NCBI GenBank assembly: GCA_964017185.1
Contig: OZ024877.1
Location: 60,972,711 to 61,036,710 of the forward strand
Origin: Rugalucina vietnamica
Taxonomy: Eukaryota; Mollusca; Bivalvia; Lucinida; Lucinidae
Length of the DNA: 64,000 nucleotides
Reading direction: 5' to 3'
The notes below the pieces were generated by a model that saw only the letters and a program-made list of their open reading frames with translations, had not been told where the DNA came from and searched no databases. Below are positions 1 to 12,300 of this stretch, in pieces. Both the position numbers and the translations under genes were made by a program. Every line of letters starts with the position of its first letter. Position 1 is the stretch's first letter.

Positions 1-620
1 TTTTCAAGGTCACAAGTCCATAAAAAATGTTGAAATTAGTCTTTCCAACGCAGTATCTTGTAAATCAATTGACAGATTTTGACCAAACTTGCACAGAAGC
101 ATTGTTGGGAGGAGGCTCAGAGTTGATTAGATTTTGGTGATCTTGACCTAATTTTCAAGGTCACGAGTCCATAAAAAATGTTGAAATTAATCTTTCCAAC
201 TCGATAACTTGTAAACCAATTGATGGATTTTGACCAAACTTGCACAGAAGCATTGTTGCGAGAAGGCTCAGAGTTGATTAGATTTCGGTGACCTTGACCT
301 AATTTTCAAGGTCACGAGTCCATAAAAAAATGTTGAAATTAGTCTTTTCACTGCAATATCTTGTAAACCAGTTGATGGATTTTGACCAAACTTGCACAGA
401 AGCATTGTTTGAAGGAGGCTCAAAGTTGATTAGATTTTGATGACCTTGACCTAATTTCCAAGGTCACGGGTCCATAAAAACTGTTGAAATTAGTTTTTCC
501 GATACGATATCTTGTAAACTAATTGATGGATTTTGACCAAACTTGCTCAGAAGCATTGTTGTGAGGAGGTTCAGAGTTTATAAGAATTTGGTGATTGTGA
601 CCCAATTTTAGACAGGGTCC
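1..620. repeat. Tandem repeat, ~151-bp unit, about 4 copies
   Basis: The words TTTTCAAGGTCAC and TTTGACCAAACTTGC recur at about 1, 152, 303 and 454, giving a period near 151 bp with a few percent divergence. The array runs off the left edge. The unit resembles the cores of tandem-repeat non-autonomous elements of molluscs; neither terminus is visible, so the family is inferred only. Confidence 0.85.
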
Positions 621-1140
621 AAAACAAGTTTAAACTATCACACCTTACATGGTGTCTTCCCTAGAAAAACTTCATATCACAAGGTAACTACACTTCAATT
701 ACTAACGGTTGGGGGGACATAGTTTTCCTCAGAAAACATTGTTTTAATTGTCCCTTTAAACTGAACAAAGCAAAGGACAGATTTGTTATACATCAAATCA
801 AAACTTTTTAACTAACAAATGTTTTTGTTCTTCACAATATAGCTGGTTACAAAAGCAAGGGAGGTAATAATATTTTACATTATTTTGGCTAAAATAGAAG
901 TTTGTTCATTTTATACATAGCTAAAATTGTAGTTTTACGCTACTGATATAGACCTTATGATTTTAGGAAGTACTGTATTTTAAATTCGGAAATGTTCGAG
1001 AGAACTTAATATTCGCTAATATTCGCTAATTCATTGCCTCGCGAATATTTAGTTCTTGCTAATGAAAAATTACTAAAAGCTTTATAGACTGCACGAGCAC
1101 TCGCTCTCGAATTCAAGAACTCGCTAATAGTTCGGAAATA
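621..1140. other. AT-rich stretch, no gene seen
   Basis: No ORF or exon with plausible splice sites was found. Around 1008-1035 there is a short direct repeat of ATTCGCTAAT, followed by CGCGAATATTTAG. Confidence 0.6.
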
Positions 1141-1329
1141 GCCTCCGTGGTGCAGTGGTTAAGTCACTCGCCTTGTAAACCAGGGGTCGCAGGTTCGATC
1201 CCGGGCTTCTCCTAAAACCTCCTCCCGGTTGAGCCTTCGGGTGCTCCCGGAACAACAAACCCACAAAAAAAAAAAACAACCTCCTATAGTACTGGTCTCG
1301 CCCAGGAGAAAAAAAAAAAAAAAAAAAAA
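1141..1329 (+). mobile_element. tRNA-derived SINE with poly(A) tail
   Basis: The head has a tRNA-like A box (GTGGTGCAGTGGTTAAG, from about 1148) and a B box (GGTTCGATCCC at about 1193), then a short body and a run of A at the 3' end (about 1308-1329). The mature tRNA fold is not completed by an acceptor stem, so it is a SINE and not a tRNA gene. Related heads occur at 16430 (minus) and 28115. Confidence 0.85.
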
Positions 1330-1475
1330 TGCGAAATAAAAGTCACGCAAAAATTTCCGAACTTATAGTAATAATTTTGATAGCAAATATTACATTTGAT
1401 CCACCTAATAAACTTTGATACCAATAAAGTAACAAATGAGTGCTACAGACTTTGTCATGTCCATATCTGCTTTAC

Positions 1476-1717
1476 ATGAGAGCCGCAACGCTAGAAAACC
1501 GGTCTTTGGGGTTTCCGACCAGGTCTGACACAAACCAACCTGTACAGTCACAGAAAAGAGCTAGAATCTTGAAATTTTGGTAATACATAGTAGAGGAATT
1601 GTAGTATCCATGAAGCGAAAACAAAGGCGCTGATCAGCTTCGCAGTTACTGCGAAGCTGATCTGCGCCTTTGTTTTCGCCTAGGCAAAAATCTGGTTTTC
1701 TCACGACGCGGCTCATG
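1476..1717 (+). mobile_element. Family A hairpin MITE, full length
   Basis: About 242 bp with inverted ends (ATGAGAGCCGC on the left, GCGGCTCATG on the right). The central hairpin has arms CAGCTTCGCAG and CTGCGAAGCTG, inside longer arms ending GCGAAAACAAAGGCGC and GCGCCTTTGTTTTCGC. No ORF, so non-autonomous. It belongs to the subtype carrying CGGTCTTTGGGGTTTCC. Confidence 0.85.
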
Positions 1718-1892
1718 AATGGAATTGTGACAGTGATAGTGAAGAATAGTGAGAGTAGAGCCTACAACTAAAAAGTCAGTTAATTTTCTTCGCTTCTATA
1801 GACAGTTGACTTTGGTGCTTATATTAAACATTTTTTTCCCAGAATTGAAAATAGGTTATAACAAACTTTCAATACTTTAAAATACGAGCCAT

Positions 1893-2071
1893 TATTTTCC
1901 CATATGTGAAAACAAAGCTGAAGATTAGCTGTGCAGTAACTTCACAGCTGATCAGCGCCTTTGTTTTTGCTTCATGGATAGTACAATTCCTCTTCTTCTT
2001 AAATCCAAAATTCCAAGCCTCTAACCTTCTTCTCTGACTTTTATACAGGCTGGTTTGTGTCAAACCTCATG
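1893..2071 (-). mobile_element. Family A MITE, 5'-truncated, inverted
   Basis: The central hairpin and one flank (GATAGTACAATTCCTC, then the reverse of the ACACAAACC block) match family A in reverse orientation. The left arm is diverged and one end is lost. Confidence 0.7.
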
Positions 2072-2295
2072 TATGTCATTAGTAAACTATGGTAGTTTTG
2101 CTAATGAAGTAGAATAAGTGAAATACAGCATGTTCTTTGGCTTTGTTGAATGAAATGGAGGCAAGATTTAATGCTATAGGAGTGTTGAATATTAGTGATT
2201 TGTTTCAATAGTAAACCTTCATTTTGGCTTCATAAAATTTGCTTTATATCGGGTGAAAAGTAATTCCTGACAAGAATTTGATGTACTTTTATTAG

Positions 2296-2530
2296 CGTAA
2301 AGGGACCAGTGATCGATCAAAAATAGCTATGTTTGATAAATTTGCGGATCAGAAATGCATTGGAGAATGTATGTGTACATACCATATCCAAGCTTGAACC
2401 TTCGCCATGTTTTCAATATGTCAATTTATGACGTCAGCACGTCACTTTCTCAGTGACGTCATTTGAACACATCCACCATCATACAGCATGAATCAGGGTC
2501 AGGCGGACCAGTGATCGATCGCCTTCTTTT
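2296..2530. repeat. Direct repeats of GGACCAGTGATCGATC and an inverted partner
   Basis: AGCGTAAAGGGACCAGTGAT starts near 2297 and GGACCAGTGATCGATCG recurs near 2505. A near-perfect inverted version, GATCGATCACTGATCGCCTT followed by ACGCT, lies at 17883-17912. These may be ends of an older element into which the 2573-17404 block went. Between the copies, at about 2429-2461, are palindromic TGACGTCA-like words. Confidence 0.45.
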
Positions 2531-2572
2531 TCTCTCCAAAACCGCGGCTAACTTGGAAGGTATTTACATTTT

Positions 2573-4850
2573 TAGCTCACCTGAGCCGAAGGCTCACAGG
2601 TGAGCTTATAGTATACCCATGCTCCGTCGTCCGTCGTCGTCCGTCGTCGTCCGTCGTCCGTCGTCCGTCGTTCACAATTTCAAAGATCTTCTCCTCTGAA
2701 ACCACAAGGCCAATCGAAGCCAAACTTCACGTGGAGCATCCTTAGGAAGGGGGAACGAAAGTTTGTATAAATGGTCCAGGTCACATGACCAAGATGGCGG
2801 CCATGGCTATAAATAGCAAAAACCTTTAAAAATCTTCTCCTCCAGAACCAGAAGGCCTATGATTTTGAAACTTGGCATGAAGCATCAGGCAATAGAGCTC
2901 TACAAAGTTTGTATAAATCATGACCCTGGGATGACCTTGACCTTTTTATGGCAAGGTCAACTTAGGCTGCCCATGCATTTGAATTGGAAAAAATAGGAAA
3001 ATGTCATATAATAGCAAAAAACTTGCTAGGAATGAGCAAATGGACAGTTGATTTATGTTTATGAAAATATTTTTGGCCCAGAGGGGTGTCTGCCCCTGTC
3101 CCGGGGCTATATACATGTGTATGACCATAATATTCAAACATTTTCTTCTCTGAAACCGCTTGGCCAATTAAAGCCAAACTTTATGTGGAGCATCATTAGG
3201 AAGAGTGAATGATAGCTTGTATAAATGGTCAAGATCACATGACCAAGATGGTCGCCATGGCTATAAATAGCAAAAACCTTAAAAAATCTTCTTCTCCAGA
3301 ACTAGTAGGCCTATGATTTTAAAACTTGGCATGAAGCATCAGGCAATGGAGCTCTACAAAGTTTGTATAAATCATGACCCTGGGATGACCTTGACCTTTT
3401 TTTAGCAAGATCAACTTAGGCCGTCCATGAATTTGAATGGGAAAAAAATAGGAAAAAACCATATATTGGTAAAAAACTTGCTCGGAATGAGCAAATGGAC
3501 AGATGATTTGTGTTTATGAAAATATTTTGGGCCACAAGGGTTGTCTGCCCCTGCCCTGGGGCTATATACATGAGTATGACCATAATATTCAAACATCTTC
3601 TCCTCTGAAACCGTTTGGCCAATTAAAGCCAAACTTTATGTGGAGCATCAATAGGAAGAGAGAATGATAATTTGTATAAATGGTTAAGGTCACATGACCA
3701 AGATGGCCGCCATGACTATAAATAGCAAAAACCTTAAAACATCTTCTTCTCCAGAAGTAGCAGGCGTATGATTTTGAAACTTGGCATGAAGCATCAGGCA
3801 ATGGAGCTCTACAAAGTTTGTATAAATCATGACCCTGGGATGACCTTGACCTTTTTTATGGCAAGGTCAACTTAGGCTGCCCATGAAAAAATAGTAAAAT
3901 GTCATATATTGTCAAAAAACTTGCTAGGAATGAGCAAATGGACAGATGATTTATGTAAATGAAAATATTTTGGGCCCAGACAGTTGTCTGCCCCTGCCCC
4001 GGGGCTATATACATGTGTATGACCATAATATTCAAACATCTTCTTCTCTGAAACCGCTTGGCCAATTAAAGCCAAACTTTATGTGGAGCATCAATAGGAA
4101 GAGTGGATGTAAGTTTGTATAAATGGTCAAGGTCACATGACCAAGATGGCCACCATGTCTATAAATAGCAAAAACCTTTAAAAATGTTTAAAAAATTTCT
4201 TTTTCAGAACCAGAAGGCCTATGATTTTAAAACTTGGCATGAAGCATCAGGCAATGGAGCTCTACAAAGTTTGTATAAATCATGACCCTGTGATGACCTT
4301 GAACTATGTAATGGCAAGGTCATGTTAGGTTTCCCATTCATTTGAATGGGGGAAAATATGAAAATGTAATTTAATGTCCGAAAACTTGCTAGGAATGAGC
4401 AAACGGACAGAAGATTTATGCTTCTGAAAATATTATGGGCCCAAGGGGTTGTCTGCTTCTGCCCTGAGGCTGTATACATGTATATGACCATAATATTCAA
4501 ATTATTTCTTCTCCGAAACCTCTTGGCTAATCAAAGCCAACTGTGCAGAGGATCCTTAGGAAGGGTGAACGAAAGTTTGAATAAATGGTCTAGGTCATAT
4601 GACCAAGATGGCCGCCATGGCTATATATAGCAAAACCTTTAAAAATCTTCTTAGTCCCAGGGGGTTATCTGCCCCTGTCTCAGGGCTTTTATAAATGTAA
4701 TTGATAGAAATAGTCAGGCATCCTCTTGTCGAAAATTGCTTGGCCAATCAAAGCCAAACTGCATGTGGAGCCTCCTTAGAAAGTGGGACCTAAAACTATG
4801 TAAATTGTCCAGGTCACTTGACCAAGATGTCCGACATGCTCAATTGTGCA
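2573..4850 (+). mobile_element. Tandem-repeat Helitron-like element, 5' end and ~455-bp units
   Basis: It opens with an inverted repeat (AGCTCACCTGAGCC, loop, GGCTCACAGGTGAGCT), then a CCGTCGT minisatellite (about 2622-2670), then long units marked by TCTGAAACCGCTTGGCCAAT at about 2685, 3150, 3605, 4050 and 4510 (period about 455 bp). No 3' terminus is seen here; sequence resembling the downstream transposase begins at about 4845. The architecture resembles Helitron-derived tandem-repeat elements (HINE or pearl type). Short ORFs on the minus strand here are by-products of the repeat. Confidence 0.8.
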
Positions 4851-5720
4851 GACAGATTTTAATGCAGTATTCTTGATACTGTTCCTGGTGTGGAACTGAT
4901 TATCAATCAAGAGCCGTTGAAAATTTGATTAGTCAAAAATGAATTTCATTTGGAAGCAAAAAAAATTGTTAAATTTTCCAGGTCACATGAAGAGTCTGTG
5001 GGTTTTTGCAGCTGATTTGTGCATCCACTTGGTAGCTTTTGATGCATAACACAGTGCTTTTTTGGTGTAGATGCTTAGATTTAAATGATTTCTTTTATAT
5101 TTTCAGACCTGAAAAATTCACAGAGTAAGGGGACAGACTGGAGGACAGGTAAGTATGAATCATAGACAAGTCCCATCAGCGAGTGGGCACAAAGTCCGGA
5201 AAGGAGGCCGGCATTAAGTCCCATCAGTGAGTGGGCACAAAGTGTGGAAAAGAAGCCAGCATTAAGCCCCATCAGCGAGTGGGAAACAAGTTCCATCAGT
5301 GAGTGGGCACCAAGTCTCATCAGCGAGTGGGCAACAAGTCCGGAAAGGAAGCCGGCATAAAGACTTTAAAGAATACATGCAAATGACAGTCCGGAAATGA
5401 TGCCGGCATGAAGTCCTGAAATAATACAGGCACTAATTCAAGAAATGATGACACTGTGAATTACAGTACAATTATTAACTAGAAAATGCTTCTGTGTATA
5501 GTCATGAAACAAATCTGCCTAATACTTCGAACACAAAAATCTCAGATAACCATTCTTCAGATTATTTAAGTACCATTGTGTTTAGAAGTGTTCATCAAAA
5601 TGATGCAAACTTTTTCCGAACAGTCTAGAGGTTATAAGTGCACATGCATTGGCATACTCAGTTTGCCTTGATGTAGAATAAAGTTCACTATTAGAAATGG
5701 TACTTTATGAGGGTGAGTAT
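4845..5720 (+). pseudogene. Scrambled, decayed fragments of the Helentron 5' coding region
   Basis: Three blocks match the intact ORF downstream in the wrong order. About 4845-4925 resembles 6836-6915, about 5090-5360 resembles 6300-6560 (including the SPISEWAQSPE repeats), and about 5575-5700 resembles 7100-7235. Multiple stops and frame changes show it is not coding. The block at 5090 keeps the sequence TTTTATATTTTCAG just upstream, as the intact copy does. Confidence 0.75.
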
Positions 5721-6310
5721 AATATACAAATAAAATGCAGATTGAAAATTTATTCATCATATATAATTTTATTGAACTGAGAAAAAGTTCTAGCTGTGTT
5801 TAAAGTAGATTTATAAACAAAAACTTCCTTCAGAAAAGATTAAAAATAACATATATTTGAACATTTTGTTTCCTCCATTTTAACTTAATTTGATTCTCAT
5901 AGGGGTGGTAGGGGATTGGGTATTGGAGGCATGGAAGAGGTGAATATATTGTTATATGATGATGTAATGGAATAAATGCAAAAATATAAATGTGTTTGTT
6001 TTTGTTTAAATCCTCCCCCCCCCCCCCCTCTGCCCACCCCTCACCCTGCCAAAACTAAAATTAAGTTTGTTTCCCCCATATGTGATTAACCCTAAAAAGT
6101 TACTCCTACTCAGAAGAATTGGGTCCATTTTTTTTCACAAGGAAAATATATATTTTATTTATTTATTTATTTTGTTTGCTTAACATCCCAGTCAACACAT
6201 TTTCAGTCATGTCGGGATGGAACCAATGCTTCCCATGCTTAACCAGTACTGTTGGGAGTTAATGTTAGTTAATGTGTCTTGCTAAATGGTGTCTTCTTTT
6301 ATATTTTCAG
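5721..6310. other. AT-rich leader of the Helentron, with a poly-C run and an antisense SINE tail
   Basis: No exon is apparent. A run of C spans about 6015-6028. From about 6150 to 6260 the minus strand reads like a SINE 3' part (GTTGACTGGGATGTTAAGC followed by ATAA repeats). A 3' splice-site-like TTTTATATTTTCAG ends at 6310, just before the start codon region. Confidence 0.55.
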
Positions 6311-6321
6311 ATTGAGTAAAG

Positions 6322-9300
6322 ATGCCTAAGAGGAAAGGGTGGAAAAAGTCAAAGAGCAAGAGGACAGACTGGAGGACAGGTAAGTATGAATCATCGACAA
6401 GTCCCATCAGCGAGTGGGCACAAAGTCCGGAAAGGAGGCCGGCATTAAGTCCCATCAGCGAGTGGGCACAAAGTCCGGAAAGGAGGCCGGCATTTAGTCC
6501 CATCAGCGAGTGGGCACAAAGTCCGGAATGGAAGCCGGCATTAAGACCTGAAAAGATGCAGGCACTAAGTCCGGAAAAGATGCCGGTGTTTATACATGAA
6601 AAGAAACAGGCATATAATCAAAAACAGTCAGTATACAACACTGAATTAGAAGGTGAAAATATACAAAATAAACAGACTGAGTTTCAGCATAATGATTTGT
6701 TAGAGGATGCTTTATTGACAAGTCTTGATTCAGAACAAAAAAGGGCTAACAAAGACAATCAGGCAAATACAAATGAGTTTCAACAGTTAGTTATTGATCT
6801 CAGCAAGCTCATAGAAAATGTTAAATCAAATGTACAGACAGATTTTGATGCAGTATTTCTCGATACTTTTCCTGGTGTGGATGCTGATTATCAATCAAGA
6901 AACATTGAAAATTTGTCTGAAAGACAGGATATAACGGTTTGTTCACAAAAAACAATGTTCCAACAACATGCATGGCATAAGAAAGACATTACAGCACAGC
7001 CTCATGTCAACAGAGATTCATCAGAACCGGGATTAGATAATGATGTGGTGTGTTACCAAGCAGTAAAATCATCGGTACAATTGTGGAATGCCTGTGATTT
7101 GGTCTTTGGAAGTTTTCACCAGAATGATGTCAGATTTTCTGAGCAATCAAGAGGATATCAATGCACATGTAACGCATTATGTATGCTGTCATACTCTTCA
7201 TGCCTTGATACCGAAAAAAGCTCTATATTAGACAAGGTGCTTTGTGAGGGAGATATTCTGTATCAAAGTGTTATAAAAAAATTAAGAGAGGATGGAAAAT
7301 TTGTTAACCACCTGCTGACTTTAGAAGAAATTCCAGATGACTTTAAGGTAGAGATAGGAAAATTTACATCTGAGAAATTGCCTATTGTAAGTGGTGTGCT
7401 TCTTGATACTCAAAATCTTGGTTTGCCAACACTTCATGAAGTATTGCAATCCGTCTTTTTGTATGCAACATCAGGGCTCTTAACTATTGGAGCCATATGC
7501 TCTGCTGTATTTAGAAAGAATGACATGTATGTATTTTTTGATTCTCATTCCCATGGAGAAAATGGACTTTCGTCAAATGATGGTACGTCCTGTTTGATAA
7601 CTTTCACAAGTATCAATGACTTAGTTACATATATGTATGCATTTTATGACAGTTTAAATTTGGATACCAACACCAACTTACAGTTTGACTTCTTACCTAT
7701 CAAAATTAAAATGACTGAAGAAACACGAAGTTTTAAAGATCAAATGGATAGAAATATGGAAGCTTACTTCAATGATCAAAGGTTGAGACAAGCTCACAAA
7801 GCACAATTAAAACGAAGTAGAATTTCAAGCATATCAATTGAAGAATCAAAGGCGGCATTAGGAAAAAAAAGGAAGAAAAATCGCATGGAGTATTATAAAC
7901 TTTATAGAAGAAAATGTAGACAAATCACAGCATTCAAAGCTAAAGAAAAACAATCAAAGCAGACTGCTAGAGCAAATCCTGTTTTTAAGGCCAAGGAAAC
8001 TGTGTACCAGTTGGAATCAAAGCAATCAGCAAGAAAAGACCCTGTCTTCAGAACAAAAGAAAAAATATCAAAGCAATATAGGAGAACCAATCCTGTTTTT
8101 AAGGCCAAAGAATCCGTGTACCAGTTGGAATCAAAGCAATCAGCAAGAAAGGACCCTGTCTTCAGAACAAAAGAAAAAATATCAAAGCAATATAGGAGAA
8201 CCAATCCTGTTTTTAAGGCCAAAGAAACTGTGTACCAGTTGGAATCGAAGCAATCAGCTAGAAAAGACCCTGGTTTCAAAACAAAAGAAAGAATAGCAAA
8301 GCAATCAGCAAGAAAAGACCCTGTCTTCAGAACAAAAGAAAGAATAGCAAAGCAATCTGTGAGAGCCAATCCTGATTTAAATGCCAAAGAAATTGTGTAT
8401 CAGTTGGAATCGAAGCGAGCAGCCAGAAAAGACCCTGTATTTAAAGCAAAAGAAAGAGAATCAAAGCAATCTGCAAGGACAAATCAGGCATTCAAAACAA
8501 AGGAAAGGAAATCAAAGCAAATAGCAAGGGAAAATCAGGCTTTTAGAGCACGTGAGCGAGTATACCAGAATGCATCTAAAAAGAAGGCAAGGGAAAACCC
8601 TTATATTCTTGAATGTGAGAGAATTAAGAAGCAACAAGTTAGGCAGGAAAAAAGAAAAATTGAAGATAATTCAGAGATAAATGTTCCTAGAAAAAGATGT
8701 AAGCATGACACAGATACTGTTTCAAAACCTCATCATAAACATTTTGAAAATATTGAAAATGCTATCAAACAATTCCATTCAGATATCTCTATTGGACCTA
8801 TATATGCTTGTTCATGTTGCCATCAGACATGGTTCAGGAAAAGTGTTTCAATGTTAAAGAACACCCATATTTCAGCAGAAAGTAAAAGACTCCATTGTAC
8901 AGGTTTGACATCTTTAAGAAATGAAGAATGGATTTGTCATACCTGCTTGAGTGCCCTGAAAGATAGTAAAATTCCAAAGTTATCAGTTGCTAATGGCATG
9001 AAATGGCCAGACAAGCCTCCAGAGCTCAATTTACATCAGCTAGAAGAAAGGTTAATAGCCCTGCGTATCCCATTTATGCAGATTAGGGAATTGCCACGTG
9101 GTGGTCAATATTCTTTGAAAGGAAATGTTATAAATGTACCTGTTGACATTCAGCCCACTATAAACTGTCTCCCAAGGCCAATGGATGAAAATTTTACAGT
9201 TGCCATCCAACTGAAAAAGAAATTGTCATACAAGAAGGTGGATTTCAAAGAAAATGTAAGACCATTAAGAGTTTTGTCTGCATTACACTGGCTTATGAAC

Positions 9301-12300
9301 AATAGCAAACTATATAAAAATTCTGGCATAGTTATTAATGATAGCTGGTTTCAGGAAGTTACTGAAAGTGCTGAGGATACAGTCAGAGAATTTTTGGAAG
9401 TGTCAAAAGAGCAATCCACGGGTAGAAGTAGTACAGAAAATGAAAAGCAGGAACAAGATAAAAGTTGTGAAAATGCAATTGAAGAGGCTACTGACTATGA
9501 ATCTGATCATTACAGTGAGATTGATGTTAATGATCATGTTGGAAATATAGATACATTAGTGGATGATGCTGATATTGACAATAAATATGATAAAGTGTTC
9601 ACTTTTGCACCAGGTGAAGGACAACATCCATTAAGCTTATATCAAGATCAAGAGGCTGAGTACTTATGCTTTCCAACAATATTTTGTGGCCAGACCCCGC
9701 CCAGCAAGGATGAAAGGGTAGTGCCAGTTCATTACAGTGACATTGTAAAGTGGGAATTACGAAGTGTTGACAGGAGAGCTGCACAGTCAGTTCCCAATAT
9801 ATTCTTTAAACATAAAAAGCTACAGATGAAACAAATAAGTGACAAAGTCAACTTAGCCATTAGAAGGTGTAAAAAAAGAGGCCAAAAAATCACAGCAGCT
9901 GAAGCTAGAGATTCCAATTATTTGGACAAACTTGTAAATCTTGATGAAGGTTACTATATATTTCGCCAGCTGCGAAATTCTCCAGCCTATTTGGAAATGC
10001 GCAAGAAAGACATTTTTGCAATGATTAGACAACTTTCCTTGCCTACTTGGTTTATGTCATTGTCAGCTGCTGATACTAGATGGACAGATCTGTTGAAGAT
10101 GTTAGCAAAATTGAATGATGGCACTGAATATTCTGAAAAGGAATTAGAAAAGCTAACTTGGCAACAGAAAACAAAGCTTGTCCAGAAAGACCCAGTTACA
10201 TGTTCAAGGTACTTTGATCATAGGGTACAAGAGTTCCTCAATACTATTCTAAAAAGCAGTTGTGAGCCAGTCGGAAAGGTACGTGACTATTTTTATAGAG
10301 TTGAGTTTCAGCAGCGTGGCTCTCCTCATATCCATATGCTTGTTTGGGTAGAAAATGCTCCAACTTTAGAAACAAACTCTGAAGAGGAAATAATTCAGTT
10401 TGTTGATCAGTATCTAACATGCAGTAGTGATAATGAGAAGACAGCAGATCTTGTTAAACTTCAAAGTCACAAACATTCTAGAACCTGCAGAAAAAAGGGA
10501 AAACCAATATGTCGATTTGGATTTCCATTGCCACCATTGCCAAGAACTATGTTGTTGTACCCTCTTGAGGAGAATGTTGACAAGTACAAAAAGAAGAATA
10601 CAGAGCTCCAAAAAGTGATGAATGAGTGTAAAGAAAATGAAGATATGACATTTAACGAATTTCTACAAAACATCGCTAAAATGGACTTTGAAGACTACAT
10701 TTGTTGCATCAGAAGCTCTTTGAAAGCACCGAAGGTTTTCTTAAAACGTAAAACAAAGGAAATGAGGATAAATCCATTTAATGAAAACATACTTCTTGCC
10801 TGGAAAGCTAATCTTGACATTCAGATTGTTCTTGAACCATATGGATGTGCTTCATATATAGTTGGTTATATAAGTAAATCACAAAGAGGAATGAGTGCAC
10901 AACTTGATGCAGCAGCAAAAGAGGCTAGAAGAGGAAACCTTGACCTTAAAAAACAAGTCCGGCATATTGGGAATGTATTTTCAAACTGTGTGGAGGTTAG
11001 TGCTCAAGAGGCAGTTTATCTTGATCTGCAAATACCTTTGACAAAGTGCACAAGGGATATTGTTTTCATCAATACATCTATACCTGAAGAAAGAATCTTC
11101 CTGCTGAAGCCAAAAGCTGCTCTTGATGAACTTCCTGCTGAATCTACAGATATAGAATCAGAAAATGTCATACAGAGGTATTCTAAAAGACCAAGGCAGC
11201 TTGGGAAGTTTTGCCTGGCTGATTATGTTTCAAAGATTGATGTTATTTATCCGAAAGGAAATAAACTACCAGAGAAATTTGATGATACTAATGATGACGA
11301 CAGTTTCGTCAGTAGCTCTGAAGATGAAGGTCATGAAAGTTTGGATGAAAGTGACACAAAAACTTCAGATTTGCTGTTCAAAGCAAAGAATGGAACAAAA
11401 TACAAGAAAAGAAAAGTTCCAAGAATAATAAGGTATGTTAAATACAACCAGAAAAAGGATCCAGAAAATTACTTCAGAGAGCAGCTAATGCTTTTTGTAC
11501 CTTGGCGAAATGAACTAAAAGATTTAATTGGTTGTTTTGGCACATATGAAGCTCATTATAACTCTGTACAGACATCATTGATATCCAAAAGAAATGAATA
11601 TGAGCATCATGCTGAAGAGCTTGAGCTTGCAAGGCAGATGATGGAAGCTGAGGAAAGGGACTATGATCAAATTGCACCAAATGCAGAGCAAGAAAATAGG
11701 GAGGCAGAAGAAGAAGGGTCAGGAGAATCAGAAAAGTTTGTTTGTTTTAACCCAAGTAGAGTTGTAGAGCAGAGACATTATGATATTGGAATAGAACTAC
11801 AGTCAACTTGCTCAGTACCCCCAGTAGAAACTAACAGCATTTTATTACCAGAAGAAGAATACTTAGGACTACTCAGAAGTCTTAATTTGAGACAAAGAGA
11901 ATTCTTTAATCATATTGTGCACTGGATTAAGTGTAAAGATGAACCAGTCTACGCTTTCCTAACAGGAGGGGCAGGTGTTGGTAAATCAGTAGTGATTCGA
12001 GCACTTTATCAAAGTCTGTTCAGGATTTTGAATTTGAAAGATGGAGAAAATCCAGATGAAAAAAGAATTCTGCTGTGTGCGTACATGGGCTTTGCTGCAT
12101 TTAATATTAGTGGCCAAACTATTTGCTCTGCATTTCACAGGAAAATGTATCAAAAGGGCACAAATCATCTTTCAGCTGATGAGTTAAATACATTCAGAAT
12201 TAAGTACCGACATCTGAAAATTATCATTATTGATGAAATATCAATGGTAGGCAACATGACACTAAGCTTTATTGACACTCGCTTACAGCAGCTGATGGGA

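Noticed and set aside
1143-1213. Possible tRNA gene
   Set aside because: A and B boxes are present but the cloverleaf does not close and a poly(A) tail follows; it is a SINE.
3411-4500. Several reverse-strand frames with MYIAPGQGQT
   Set aside because: Repeated by-products of the 455-bp tandem unit, interrupted and without start context.
5081-6503. Reverse-strand frames with CAHSLMGLNAGLLSG repeats
   Set aside because: Antisense of the SPISEWAQSPE coding repeats.
7902-8387. 161-residue reverse-strand frame rich in FVLKTGSFLADCF repeats
   Set aside because: It is the antisense shadow of the basic repeats in the Helentron ORF; its regularity comes from the repeat.
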